DNA of 64,000 nt from Ostrinia nubilalis (GCF_963855985.1 NC_087109.1:7708001-7772000), one strand, 5' to 3'; positions 9,950 to 19,822 are shown, numbered from the stretch's first letter. The notes: a model not told the origin generated them from the sequence alone. Made by a program: numbers and translations.

Positions 9950-10186
9950 CGTTCGTTCATTCGTTTCAGCCGAAAAGACGTCCACTGCTGGACAAAGGCC
10001 TCCCCGAAGGATTTCCACGAAGACCGATCCTGCACCGCTCGCATACAGGCACCTCCCGCGACCTTCACCAGATCGTCGGTCCACCTAGTGGGAGGCCTGC
10101 CCACGCTACGTCTTTCGGCTCGTGGTCGCCACTCAAGAACTTTCCTGCCCCAGCGGCCATCAGCTATACGAGCTATGTGCCCAGCC
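9950..10186 (-). mobile_element. RTE-type LINE 3' end with GAAC-type tail
   Basis: The plus strand begins cgttcgttcattcgtttcag, then 'gacgtccactgctggacaaag', and extends to 'gctatgtgcccagcccc'. It belongs to the 'ggacaaaggcctcc' subfamily. The reverse strand encodes GRPPTRWTDDLVKVAG-like residues. Confidence 0.75.
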
Positions 10187-10292
10187 CCGTCTATGTCTAT
10201 ATGCGCTACGATTACAGGGTATCATTTTGCATAGTCGCAAGACTTCACTCCGCTGCTGTCAAATCAATGTCGCATAATGTTATCGCAATGTG
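10187..10292 (-). pseudogene. Inverted, diverged copy of the 9263-9345 coding remnant
   Basis: The reverse strand reads cggagtgaagtcttgcgact, matching 'cggaacgaagtcttgcgatt' at 9290. Similarity continues for about 100 bp on both sides. The shared peptide is R-[NS]-EVLRLCK; stops occur in the flanks of this copy. It shows that the coding piece was once present at least twice in this element. Confidence 0.45.
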
Positions 10293-10725
10293 TGTGGCCC
10301 TTGGCCAATACACAGAAGCCTATGCGGAGAAAGAGCACTTGAATGACAATGAAAATCAGGGTTACCATTTTATAAGATCTCCTCACTATTGAGGGTAACA
10401 AAGTAACATTAATAACAACTGTCTACAGTATTTTTGCGCACGGGTTATGCATAGCTTATTTTTATTGCTTTATAACCTAAAAACAAGAATAACAACAAAA
10501 AATTGTTCTGAATTTGCTTTTATGTGTAAAAAATAGAAAAATTCATATGAATGAATGTATGAAGCATGAACATAGAGATGATTTAATTTGTCGCTTAATA
10601 TTTTTTTTTCTTTCTTTTTTTCATTCTTTCTAATTATTAAAACATAACAAACATCCATTTAAGATTCATTCTCACAAGAAAAAAAATTAAAATAGGGTCC
10701 AAATATTTATTAAAAATGAAAAGTT
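10293..10725. other. No feature seen
   Basis: AT-rich interior of the large element, with T- and A-runs near 10600-10690. Confidence 0.5.
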
Positions 10726-10952
10726 CTAATTTCCTGTCATGTTCCATAGAAGATTTTTTTCATAAAAATCTAACCCTATCATGCTTTCAGTAAACTGGCC
10801 TTGGTAACGTCGTTTCTCAAATCCCACTATATTTTGATGAAAGCGTGCCCCTTGTTCTTGCTAATAAGCCCCCATAATTATTTATAAATATATCCCAATG
10901 AGAATGTGACGTGCATCTTTAGAGACATTCTACTATGAAGATGGAAAATTCA
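10726..10952 (-). pseudogene. Remnant of an uncharacterised arthropod protein family ('EQG-x-RFHQ' type)
   Basis: The reverse strand reads RMSLKMHVTFSLGYI, then after one frame change EQGARFHQNIVGFEKRRYQG, then QFTESMIG and a stop at 10726. From memory, many arthropod and cnidarian genomes carry repetitive uncharacterised proteins with RMSxKxHFLHSH … EQGERFHQDI … RYQG … MMADYCW. The order and spacing here fit the C-terminal part of that family. I know of no assigned function. At least one frameshift makes this copy dead. Confidence 0.55.
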
Positions 10953-12112
10953 AATCGCTATAACTTTTTAAAAAGCAAATATTTTCGATTCGTAATCGCA
11001 CTTTTTTATATACATTTGCTTATATAATCAGAATATAATAAGTAAAATCCATGCGCAAAAAAAAATTTTTTTTTTGTTGACCGGTGTAATCTAGCCATTA
11101 ATTACATTTATTACCTATACGAGAAAGTAAAGCAACATGCGGTTTTATTTTAATTTGTAAAATATTTGTAACAGTTTGTTCTAAGTTTAGTTTTACAACA
11201 GTTTTGCTGTTTCAGCTGTCACTGTGAAGCTTTGGGAAAATAAATAAATAGAAAAAATATTAACATAAATATTTATTTAAGTTTTTATGTTCATTATCAT
11301 AATATGCCAATTTAGCCAATTTAAGTTACACTGTGTGACAGTCTTTGACACTAAACAAACTCTTCAGCTTAATAATACCTACCTACAGGGCGTTTTTATA
11401 GTTACTCTTGCTGATGAAACAAGAAGGGTTGATTCTACTACTGAAATACAACTACTTTTCTTACAGGACCAATATCAAATTCTCAAAAAAATTCACATCC
11501 TCGTGATGGTGATAATTTCTATGGAGAGGTTTTTTTTTTATATTCAGTCTCTTGGGATAAGTTATTCCATTTGAGCAGTAGAATTAATCCTTTTTGTTTG
11601 ATCACATATAAAAATAACACAAGTGTTTAGGAAAACTTCTTCTTTGGTATGGTATCACTACGGAGTTATAATGGCGGCAACTCTGTATCATTGACTTGTA
11701 ACTTTCAAACAGTATGAATAATAAGGGCACCACATTGGTTTTCTTTCTGAAAAAAAGCTTTCACTTTTAGTACTAACCCTTTAGCACTATTTTATTGAAA
11801 TAAAAATACAATAAACGCACAGAAGACTGAAATTGAGTCAACTGACGTGACATTTATAATTTGTTGACATTATGACAGTTTGACAAGACTAGGGATTGAA
11901 AAAGTTTTAATTGAAAAAGTAAAATGACAATTTATTAAAACGATTCACAAGGATATAATCGATTAAAAATATTTATAAAATGTTCTGATACTTGCCTGTA
12001 GCGATTATCCAATCCTGGTTTCTACCGAAAAACTACCTCGTGGCAAGATTTTAATAAAATAATAAAATCTTTATCTTCTCTTTCACAATCTATAAAAGTT
12101 CATTTGGTCTAT
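10953..12112. other. Interior of the large element, no gene recognised
   Basis: AT-rich. The 95-codon frame at 11287-11574 has no recognisable motif and low-complexity composition. No repeat family was identified. Confidence 0.5.
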
Positions 12113-12160
12113 TATTATATTATATATATTATATATTATACTATTATACATGTGCTATGA
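12113..12160. repeat. AT low-complexity tract
   Basis: A run of tattatata units, then 'ctattatacatgtgctatga' directly before MITE A. Confidence 0.7.
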
Positions 12161-12347
12161 ATGAGGGTTTTCGTGATTGAAAAATCCGCGAGATGGCAAT
12201 ACGTAGACGCGAGATCCAAATGCTGCATGATTGGTGGATTTTGACATATCTGTCAATGTCATGTCAAAAATAACCAATCATGCAGCATTTGGACCTCACG
12301 TCTACGTATTGCCATCTGGCGGATTTTTCAATCGCGAAAACCCTCAT
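12161..12347. mobile_element. MITE A, copy 1 (long terminal inverted repeats)
   Basis: Arms of about 75 bp are inverted around a short spacer: atgagggttttcgtgattga at the left, tcaatcgcgaaaaccctcat at the right. A second copy at 35932-36112 has its spacer in the opposite orientation. No target duplication is certain. Confidence 0.85.
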
Positions 12348-12631
12348 TGGCATAGATTATGAGAGACTGGCAACTATACTAGGTTGATATATGTTTCTCT
12401 CACTTCAACTGGCATTGGATTCAATATCGGATTCTGACACTTTTACAGTTATGATACCATGAATATCAGTTTATGGTCCTAATTATTTTTATTTTATTTA
12501 CGACCTTCGACCAGTTGGACACTTTAGATAGCTTCTTGTAATAGTGTCAATATCTTTTTAGCTTTTAACGCAAATCTAATCTTCAAATCAGTTTAATCGA
12601 TTTATTTTATTTTCAAAATCGATATTTTATT
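12348..12631. other. No feature seen
   Basis: AT-rich sequence just upstream of an exon-like frame. Confidence 0.4.
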
Positions 12632-12787
12632 GTCTATGATGGCCGCAGGAACATCACTATACATGGACTCCCAGCAATAAAGTACGGTAATGCCTCGTAC
12701 AGATTTTATCGGCAAAAATTATGGAACTTGATAGGTTTTAGACCATGCCACGCACCAAAACGTCCGGAAGTTGTAATAGTATTATAG
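12632..12787 (+). CDS. Unrecognised exon-like frame with adjacent AATAAA
   Basis: About 51 codons read cleanly: NITIHGLPAIKYGNASYRFY, then RQKLWNLIGF and KRPEVVIVL-stop, with AATAAA at 12788-12793 directly after the stop. A pyrimidine-rich stretch and 'gccgcag' upstream could be a splice acceptor near 12648. It looks like the last coding exon of a gene on the plus strand. The RP-x-C-x2-PKRP-x-VVIVL pattern vaguely recalls glycosyltransferases, but I would not assign it. It lies in the right part of the large TIR element, so it is either element cargo or the element's own gene. Confidence 0.4.
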   Translation, partial: VYDGRRNITIHGLPAIKYGNASYRFYRQKLWNLIGFRPCHAPKRPEVVIVL

Positions 12788-12988
12788 AATAAACGTTAAA
12801 AGACTTATTTATTTAATTTTTCAATGCTTAAGTGTCCATTAGAATGAAAGGGTGCTTAATGTATTAAAAAAAATAGAAAATAATTATGATGGGTTAATGT
12901 TTTTGGGCGGTTTTTAGGCGGTTTCTGACAATGTCCTTTGAGTGTAAATGAGAAGTACCCATTTATTAATAAATAGTCATGATTTTTA

Positions 12989-13200
12989 AAGAGCACTCAT
13001 ACGGCCCGTGTGCGGTGTGAGTGATCCTAAATAAATCGTCATAACTTTGGAACGGGACGTGCAAGGGATTTCGGAATTTGTTAATAGTTTTAACATATTC
13101 TTAACAATTTTTCAATACTATAAAAAGAAGTGGAAAGGCTTTATTTTCTGAAATAAACATTTTGACGTTTTCTTAAAGCGTGCGGTATGAGTGCTCCTAT
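12989..13200. repeat. Subterminal motif cluster of the large element
   Basis: Variants of the terminal motif occur at 12989-13005 (reversed: agcactcatacggcc), 13014-13031 (gcggtgtgagtgatccta) and 13180-13198 (gcggtatgagtgctccta). With 3691-3714 and the two TIRs this makes six copies near the element's ends. Arrays of this kind are usual transposase-binding sites in DNA transposons. Confidence 0.65.
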
Positions 13201-13287
13201 TTATTGGCCATAACATTTTTATCTTAGGTTTAACAAATTTTTAAACTTCATCGCAATGTTTTAACATATTTTAAGTAAAACTTCCTC

Positions 13288-13334
13288 GATTTTTGTTAAG
13301 ATTGAAGCAAGGATCACTCAATCCACATGCACAT
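13288..13334 (-). repeat. Right 47-bp terminal inverted repeat
   Basis: Exact reverse complement of 3367-3413; followed at once by the cagtggtt target duplication. Confidence 0.9.
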
Positions 13335-13395
13335 CAGTGGTTTGGGCTGTGCGTTGATAGATCACTATGTCAGTCAGTCAGTCAGTTCTGGATTA
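13335..13395 (+). repeat. 'actagc' dispersed repeat, right half
   Basis: Starts with the duplicated cagtggtt and continues 'tgggctgtgcgttgatagat', then (cagt)n, exactly as in the complete copy at 24856-25075. Confidence 0.82.
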
Positions 13396-13525
13396 TAAAG
13401 AATAATACTGTAAAGTTTCATTAAAATCCGTTTGGTAGTTTTTGCGTGAATAGGCTATAATTTATGACGATTTGTGACAAACTAAATTTCACGCGGGTCA
13501 AGCCGCGGGCAAAAGCTAGTATATC
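13396..13525 (+). repeat. Fragment of an 'agctagt'-ending dispersed repeat
   Basis: Contains 'aaaatccgtttggtagtttt' and ends acgcgggtcaagccgcgggc, aaaagctagt: the terminal block also seen in the repeats at 25370-25775. Confidence 0.6.
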
Positions 13526-14699
13526 ATAAATTATGCGGCTATTTCAGCCTTGTCTAGATAATTGAGGAAAGTCTCCGTAAGACCAACATAGTATAGAATA
13601 TTATAAGTATCTGTACTTATAAAAGAACAGTCGACAGCACATCCAACTATACTTATTTTTCGCAAAATAGTACCTATTACAAGTACACAAGATGCCCCAG
13701 CTGAAGATCTTGATATGCCTTCGTACAAATCACGTCCTACCCTCATTCCGCGTCCCTAGCGATATAAATAATGGACCGCTAAGCGCGCAGGTTCGGTCCT
13801 ACCCGCGTCACTGTCGCTGTCCGAATTAAGTTTCGGGCCACCTGTTCACTAACAAACCACAATTTGTAGGTACTAAGTGTAGTACAAAACAAGCTTTACA
13901 CTGTGATTTCCTATGTAATTGTAATACGGGTTCTTTTTCAACAAAAATGTGCCTGATGTGCTCGACTGTACTTTTGTTTGTAGATAAAGAAAAAGGAAAA
14001 AGAAAAAAGTTTTTCAAGTGGAATGTACATAAATAAAGCTCTATCCGACTTTTGCAAGTACGAGTGACAATAAGTAATTTTGAATTCCAAATATTTTATG
14101 GAAGCTGGGATATAAATACTCAGGTTTTTTGTTCAAGGTAAAGAATAGTAGAACATAGTATAAGAAATATCATGAAAATTTCATACACCCTACTTAACTT
14201 ACCTTTGAGTTAGTAAATAAGACGTAAATGGTTCCCACATAATGTAAAATTAATAGGTGACTCATAAGTGATAGGTAAACTTCTTAATCAGGGTTTAAAT
14301 ACAAATACTCGTAGTATGTAATAATTGTTTAGTCACTAAGCGAAGCTTTTAGTATTTTAAACTCAAAACCTAGCCTTATTCAAAGTCTGCTATAAAATAG
14401 CAGGTCAACAAATAGGTCTGTATTTAATAAGTTCCATTAGCACGAAAAGAATTTACAATAACCCTTTTATCACGATCATTAACGTTCTTTATGGGACGGC
14501 ACGATTCTGGGGAAATTTTCAATTACTCTCTTCTACAATGAACAAGTGATACGCCGCCCAAACAAAAAGTCTCCCCAGTAAGACTATATCAGAGTTTTCT
14601 GTGTGTTTTTGAAATTAGTTGGGTAATATTCATATTGAGGCAGATTTTTCCATAACCCGGCTGAATGCGAGAGCGTTTTTCTTCAGGAATGTGTGGGTA
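13526..14699. other. Anonymous DNA
   Basis: No gene recognised. A modest GC rise with a TATAAA-like run occurs near 13760-13860, but no donor or coding sequence follows. Confidence 0.5.
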
Positions 14700-14895
14700 T
14701 AATTTGGCCGGGTAGCCTCTAGGGCGGCCCCGCCTACGGCACCCCCGGTTTTCATTCATTCGCGATCTAACACGCGCGCCGGGTGCTCGTCTGTTCTAAC
14801 CCCGCGTTCTACGTGTCAAAAATAAATAAACAATTGGCTATTAACTGATTTTTACGTGGTTCGGTGACTTGAAGAGGTGACTACGCTGTTTTAAG
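14700..14895 (+). promoter_or_regulatory. Possible promoter and non-coding first exon
   Basis: A GC-rich, CpG-containing island (about 14700-14815, with cacgcgcgccgggtgctcgt) stands out from AT-rich surroundings. It is followed by a segment that ends AAG|GTGAGT at 14895/14896, a strong splice-donor consensus. The layout suits a transcription start and a 5' UTR exon on the plus strand. The next plausible plus-strand coding exon is calbindin-32 at 60030, so this could be its distal promoter; the sequence alone does not prove the link. Confidence 0.4.
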
Positions 14896-14901
14896 GTGAG
14901 T

Positions 14902-16239
14902 CTTAGAGATAAAGTTGTATTTTAAGACTCTACCACGTGTTTGAAAAGAGCTGTTTGAAAATATAGAGTTTTGTCACTGTTTTTATGGCTCTAGGTGTAT
15001 CGTTCGCTTATTGTTTCTCTAGGTGGCATTATTTTGACGATTTGGGTTAATCTCTCGCTGGGAAAAATAGGCTCGACAAGAAAATTTACTTAACTTATTT
15101 ACAAAGAAATTAAAGTGTTGATATAAAATTTGGTAGCTACGAGAAATTTAGAGCCTATTTAATCATTTCAATTTATTATTAAAAGCTTACCTTCGTATGT
15201 AATTAATATATTATTTTAATGGAAAAGTTCTTATTATTTAAGCTCTACAAAACCTAATTAAGCACAATTTATAAACCAATATCTTACACAATAAAATGTA
15301 TGATCATAAACAAAAACACATGAAACATTTTCTTGACATTCAAACTAAAATATATGTAGGTTTTCATTAGGTAAATCATTAAATTGCCGTTTGGTGTCGG
15401 CTTTATTTAAAACATAATTTATTTCTACCTTTTAAGTAGGTATTTGAAATAAATTACGCTGAATATGAAGTCGGTTTAATTATTAATTTATTCTTATTAA
15501 AGAATCTGGTTGATAAATCTGGTAATGATGATTATAACGATGATGAGGTCAACTTTTATTCTTCATACCTACAAAAACTGATGTTTGTTTAATATCAGTT
15601 TTCCTTAACATTACTTTTGAAATGACGAAAATACCTCTCTACTATCCATTAAAACCTCAATCTCCATTTTCAGTGTAGGTCTATATCTTATCTAAATAAT
15701 ACCTACCTATGGTTATACATATCCCAAAACCAGTGTTTGTATACTTCTGTTTGTATACAAACCACACCATCCTTACACGATATAATAAACATAATCCAAT
15801 TTTGGTGTAACTCAATTAACAGATATTTTCAGCGCTACTCGTACTTTCATTATTAAATTAAGAAATAAATAAGTTCTTTTTATAAAATTTTGCAGAACGT
15901 GTTTCAGTACAAAACGAATTACTTAGGTACATGGAACGTACTTGAATAGTTTAATCAAATACATTGCAAATACATAGATAGGTATAAGGTACTCGTATAA
16001 ATAATAAAAGTTTTATATTAAAAGTAATTGTAAAATAAAAGCACTAGTAATGTTTACCTACATAATTATAGGTAGTTAACTTAAATAAAGTGGCAGCTAT
16101 TGATACTTCAAAGTTCTTGAGAAAGACCAAAATGAGAAACGTATTAATGATACTAAAAATAGCCTTCGTAGCCTGTCAGACCTCCATCATCTAAAATTGT
16201 AACTGTTTTAATTAAATCTGCTATATTTAACTTAAACAC
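14902..16239. other. No feature seen
   Basis: AT-rich, consistent with intron. No repeat family or coding signal recognised. Confidence 0.5.
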
Positions 16240-16242
16240 TTA

Positions 16243-16360
16243 GGCTGGGTTGCACCATCTTACTTTAACTTTGACAAACGTCAAAAAGCTATCAAAATCC
16301 ATACAAAAAGCATCGGTTATCGTAAAATTTACTGTCAAATATAGGTGGTGCAACTCAGCT
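16243..16360. mobile_element. MITE C, copy 1
   Basis: Ends ggctgggttgcaccat and tggtgcaactcagct, with the body 'tttgacaaacgtcaaaaagc'. Flanks are TTA at the left and TAA at the right. Four further copies occur (19591, 31197, 51819, 57144). Confidence 0.85.
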
Positions 16361-16785
16361 TAAACTTTGCTCTTAACTTTGAAAAATAGCCAAATATAGT
16401 ATGCAGATGGAGCTAATGTTGCAATCTGAATTGTTCGTTTCAAAATTTAGATTTTTATCACATTTTAATTTTAAATCTAACAGGGAACTTACAGCAATGT
16501 TCTTGTTGGGCTCTATGTCCCTTATTTTAAAATTGCACCTAAAAATATTACATACTTTTGGCCTGTGATTACTTAGTTTAAATCTTCAATTAGAGACTTG
16601 CATCTATGCTTGAGATAGAATCGAGTTTTAAGCGATAGCGGTATTTAAATACCAATAAATAATAAGGGTTCCTTGTCAAAGACAAGGGCCACTTGGGTAC
16701 GTATTATCTTAGGTATCTGTTCTGTGGTATTACTAAGCTAAGTGGTGGTGTGGTACCTATTACTAGGCTGTAGTGCTACCACTAA

Positions 16786-16968
16786 GAGCTCTTTCAATAT
16801 TGACGTTTTGAGCCGGACAGTTGTCGTGCGTTTGCAGGACCGCACACGGTAAATTGTACATGACAACTGCTTCAGATTAAAATTGACAATTAGGTACCAA
16901 CAGTTAGTGTGCGGTCTTGCAAACGCACGATAGACGTCCTGCTGAAAACGTCTAATTTGAAAGAACCC
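16786..16968. mobile_element. MITE D
   Basis: Inverted arms of about 60 bp (gagctctttcaa… and …ttgaaagaaccc, sharing cgtgcgtttgcaggaccgca). TAA lies on both sides (16783-16785, 16969-16971). The 3-bp TAA duplication fits PIF/Harbinger-type mobilisation. Confidence 0.75.
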
Positions 16969-17360
16969 TAAGTTCAGAACTAGATTTAATTTCTATAAAT
17001 TGAGGCTTTTCATTAGTTGCATTTTTTATTTGGATCAATCACTGGACTGATACTTTCAGCGTTTAGTAATACAGATCTTTAGACGTCCTTCGCGCTCTCA
17101 AAATCATCTTGAAATATTTAGGATCAAAATTTTTCCATATTCAATGATCAAGTTAATAAAGTTATTTTCTGTATAACATTATTACTTGCTAACAAAAGTA
17201 ATAACTGACAGCGGGTTTACCTGGAGCGATCGGCGCTAAGCACACATTGCATAACTACCCGCACTGCTGTCGACGAGACAAACAAACTCGCTTTCATCGA
17301 AATATGGGATTAGTTTATACATACGAGGATTATGTAGTTTTTAAAATCTTCACAAACTAG
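16969..17360. other. No feature seen
   Basis: Anonymous AT-rich DNA. Confidence 0.5.
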
Positions 17361-17556
17361 CTTTATGAGGTCGTCGGTCCACCTTGTGGGTGGACGTCCT
17401 ACGCTGCGCTTTCCGGTACGTTCCACTTATAAAGGTAGCAGGAAGGCGCTGGATGCAGGCCGCTACCAACCGGCCTTTGAGGAAATCATTGGGGAATAGG
17501 TACCTGCGAGTATGTTCAGCAGTGGACGTCGAGATGAGATGATGATGATTATAATA
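17361..17556. mobile_element. RTE-type LINE 3' end with 5' inversion
   Basis: 17361-17420 is in minus orientation (aggtcgtcggtccacctt… to gcgctttccggtacg). 17425-17556 is in plus orientation (ataaaggtagcaggaaggcg… to the ATG-type tail). In intact copies these two segments are contiguous, so the 5' portion was inverted during insertion, the signature of twin priming. I found no target duplication. Confidence 0.7.
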
Positions 17557-17989
17557 CCTCAGGAACGCGAACGTAGCGAATTCGGTATAATATGGTATTT
17601 TTCCTGTTCTCCCAGGACATTCAAAGTTAATTGATTTGGAGCTTGTAATTGATCCTGTAACAAATTATTAACCGGTCGTATGCCAAGATTCCAGACAACA
17701 ACGTGAAAGTCATTGTGTATCGCACGGATCAGTGCTCACGGCATACGAGCAAAAAGTATATCCGAGAAGTTAAAAAAATATTGTACCAAATAAATGTTTC
17801 GTTCATTCATGCCTTATCTAATATTAATAGTGTCAATTGGTCAGTAGAGATTCATCATTATCAACATAAATTAGCAGATCACTGAAGGACATAAGTCTCC
17901 CAAAAATGTGCTATTTTACCCTATCTTCGGCATAATATTGTGTCCAGATTCTTCTAGCGACTTTTCACTTGTCTCTCGACCGCTAGATC
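17557..17989. other. No feature seen
   Basis: Anonymous DNA. The 60-codon frame at 17703-17885 shows no family features. Confidence 0.5.
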
Positions 17990-18120
17990 TCGAGCTAAGG
18001 GGGTTATCCTACACTACGCTTACGAGTCGCGTTTTCCCCTCAAGAACTCGTTTACCAAAGCAGTTATCGGTTCTTCGATAGATATGACCAGCCCACTGCC
18101 ATTTCAGCTTGCTAATCCGA
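17990..18120 (-). mobile_element. Old RTE-type fragment
   Basis: 'ctacgcttacgagtcgcgtt', 'ctcaagaactcgtttacc' and 'gaccagcccactgccatttc' match the region upstream of the 3' end in the copy at 1-298, but with many changes. Confidence 0.6.
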
Positions 18121-18643
18121 CATTGATTGTCACAATCGCGTTTTCAAAACAGGTGATTCAGTAAGATTTTCAACTTTCGCGTTCCATTTCGACTAAAATA
18201 GAAAGACACGGGTCTTACGCGACATTTATGAATGAGTTACATTATGTACTCACGACTTGACGTTTCGGTTGATATGCTGCAGCCGTGGTCACAAGCAGAC
18301 AGGTTTCTACTGTAGGTGATTCAGTTTCCAATGGATTCAGTTTTTCCGAGTAATCCCAATATTTTAGGTAAGTCGTGACTCGTGACCCAAATATTTCAGA
18401 TGAATTAATGAGGAAAAGTGTGATTTTCCTCGTTTGTCGGAAGAGCGAAGGAAAAACTTAAAATCTTTTGTACACAGCCGCTGAAAGAAAGAAAGAAAAA
18501 TAATTTATTTGGTTTTGAACCAGCACAGTTTATCAATACTGTTGCTTTTTCTCATTACGTGTACTCCTAACTATTCTTTAAAACTTTTACTTTATGTTTA
18601 AATCTAAAGCTTTAGTTATTCGGTTGTATGTAGAGTTTAATAT
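18121..18643. other. Anonymous DNA with a GAAA-tailed LINE scrap
   Basis: At 18484-18515 (gaaa)n precedes 'aataatttatttggttttga', the reversed tail type also seen at 30053 and 30487. Nothing else recognised. Confidence 0.45.
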
Positions 18644-18779
18644 TCGTATTCACAAACGATGCTTGCGTAAGTGAATCAGTAAATCAAACGCACAGAGTTG
18701 AATAGAGCTTGTGATTGGTTCGTCTGTGACCCTGTGCGTCCACGCGCACTGTGAGACCCCATAGTAATGTTTGTGAATA
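18644..18779. mobile_element. MITE-like element E, copy 2
   Basis: Reverse-oriented match to 459-603 with shared blocks around 'cgcacagagttgaataga' and 'tgtgcgtccacgcgcactgt'; ends cgtattcacaaac and gtttgtgaatag. Confidence 0.65.
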
Positions 18780-19527
18780 GATAGGTACGGGCGTAAAACT
18801 ACGGTCACGGTCGCCGGGCTTGTGCAGGGCATGCAAATTTCACAAAATATTGACATCGCTACAAGGTGAGCTGAGTGGAGGCCTGTCAATATTGCCTCAG
18901 GTAGATTGATATTCAGAATATTAGGCTTTCAGACTGTAGGTAACCTTTATATTTCGGTATTCGGTAATTAATCATTGCACCTTGTAGATGGTTCATAATG
19001 TTGATCAAGAGTGTGTTGTCACCATAAATTGGATTTAAAAAAATAACGGTTATGATTCACCACTTATATCAACACTAGCTTCTGCCCGTGGCTTTCTTTA
19101 CCTATATGGATGCCACATTTTAATACAAGGTCTATAACGCGCGTTTTATAATTAAAAACATTGTCATAAAACACACAGACTACCTACAGGGACAGACTAC
19201 TTACTTTCATATCTGTTCTAGATTTTTGCTATGATTATTATCAAAGTAACGTCCAAAAATAACGACTTCTCGACAAAAACGCTTGATTTACGGGCGTTAA
19301 ACAGGACCCTTTATGAAAATATTTTAGATAGCTTCATTTCCATACATGTAGGATATTCTCAGTAGACATTCGTGAACTATAGAAATAGAACACATACATA
19401 TACGCCTACACACGAAACAGTATTTTACCGCAAAAACTGCCTACACGGTTTCCATTGAACCTATAATGATACATTTTAGGGTGAACGTTCTCCCCTCAGG
19501 GTGATCACACAATGGAAATATGTAACA
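18780..19527. other. No gene; short repeat scraps
   Basis: A short head of an 'actagcttctgcccgtggct' repeat begins near 19072. Otherwise anonymous. Confidence 0.45.
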
Positions 19528-19822
19528 GAGGGCTTAGGGTGAGTTTACATCAGATGTCGTCACTAGTAGCGCGTAAAAAAATGACATTAAGGCTGGGTTG
19601 CACCATCATACTTTAACTTTGACAAACGTCAAAAATCTGTCAAATTCCATACAAAAAACATCGGTTATCGTCATAGTTACCGTTAAAGTTAGGTGGTGCA
19701 ACTCAGCCTAAATGTATGACGGATTGTACAGCGCCCCTAGCGGATACTTTCAAGAACTAAAATTTTCATATATTTTTTTAGGGGTCACTTGTACATTTGA
19801 TGTAAACTCCCACCAAGCCCTC
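19528..19822. mobile_element. Short TIR element interrupted by MITE C
   Basis: gagggcttagggtgagttta at the left and its imperfect inverse (taaactcccaccaagccctc) at the right form TIRs of about 30 bp. The body is interrupted by the MITE C copy at 19591-19708. Superfamily not resolved. Confidence 0.6.
19591..19708. mobile_element. MITE C, copy 2
   Basis: ggctgggttgcaccatcata … gtggtgcaactcagcc, with TAA on both sides (19588-19590, 19709-19711). Nested in the element at 19528-19822. Confidence 0.88.

Larger units (their letters stand above)
3367..13334. mobile_element. 9,968-bp TIR DNA element with 8-bp target duplication, superfamily unresolved
   Basis: The first and last 47 bases are perfect inverted repeats (starting ATGTGCATGTGGATTGAGTG). 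Immediate flanks are cagtggtt on both sides (3359-3366, 13335-13342), and joining them restores the uninterrupted repeat seen at 24856-25075. The 11-mer TGAGTGATCCT or a close variant recurs near both ends in both orientations. Without the nested BEL/Pao copy it would be about 6.7 kb. Inside are decayed coding pieces (9168-9457, 9767-9919, 10187-10292, 10726-10952, 12632-12787) but no intact transposase. An 8-bp duplication fits hAT or P-type elements, but the terminal bases and the duplication do not fit the usual hAT pattern. P-like is possible because P elements also carry subterminal 11-bp repeats; this is inference. Confidence 0.82.

Noticed and set aside
9641..10104. Protein-coding genes on the minus strand (72, 126 and 65 codons)
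   Set aside because: They read through RTE 3' ends and their junctions; TRWTDDL-type residues come from the retroelement.
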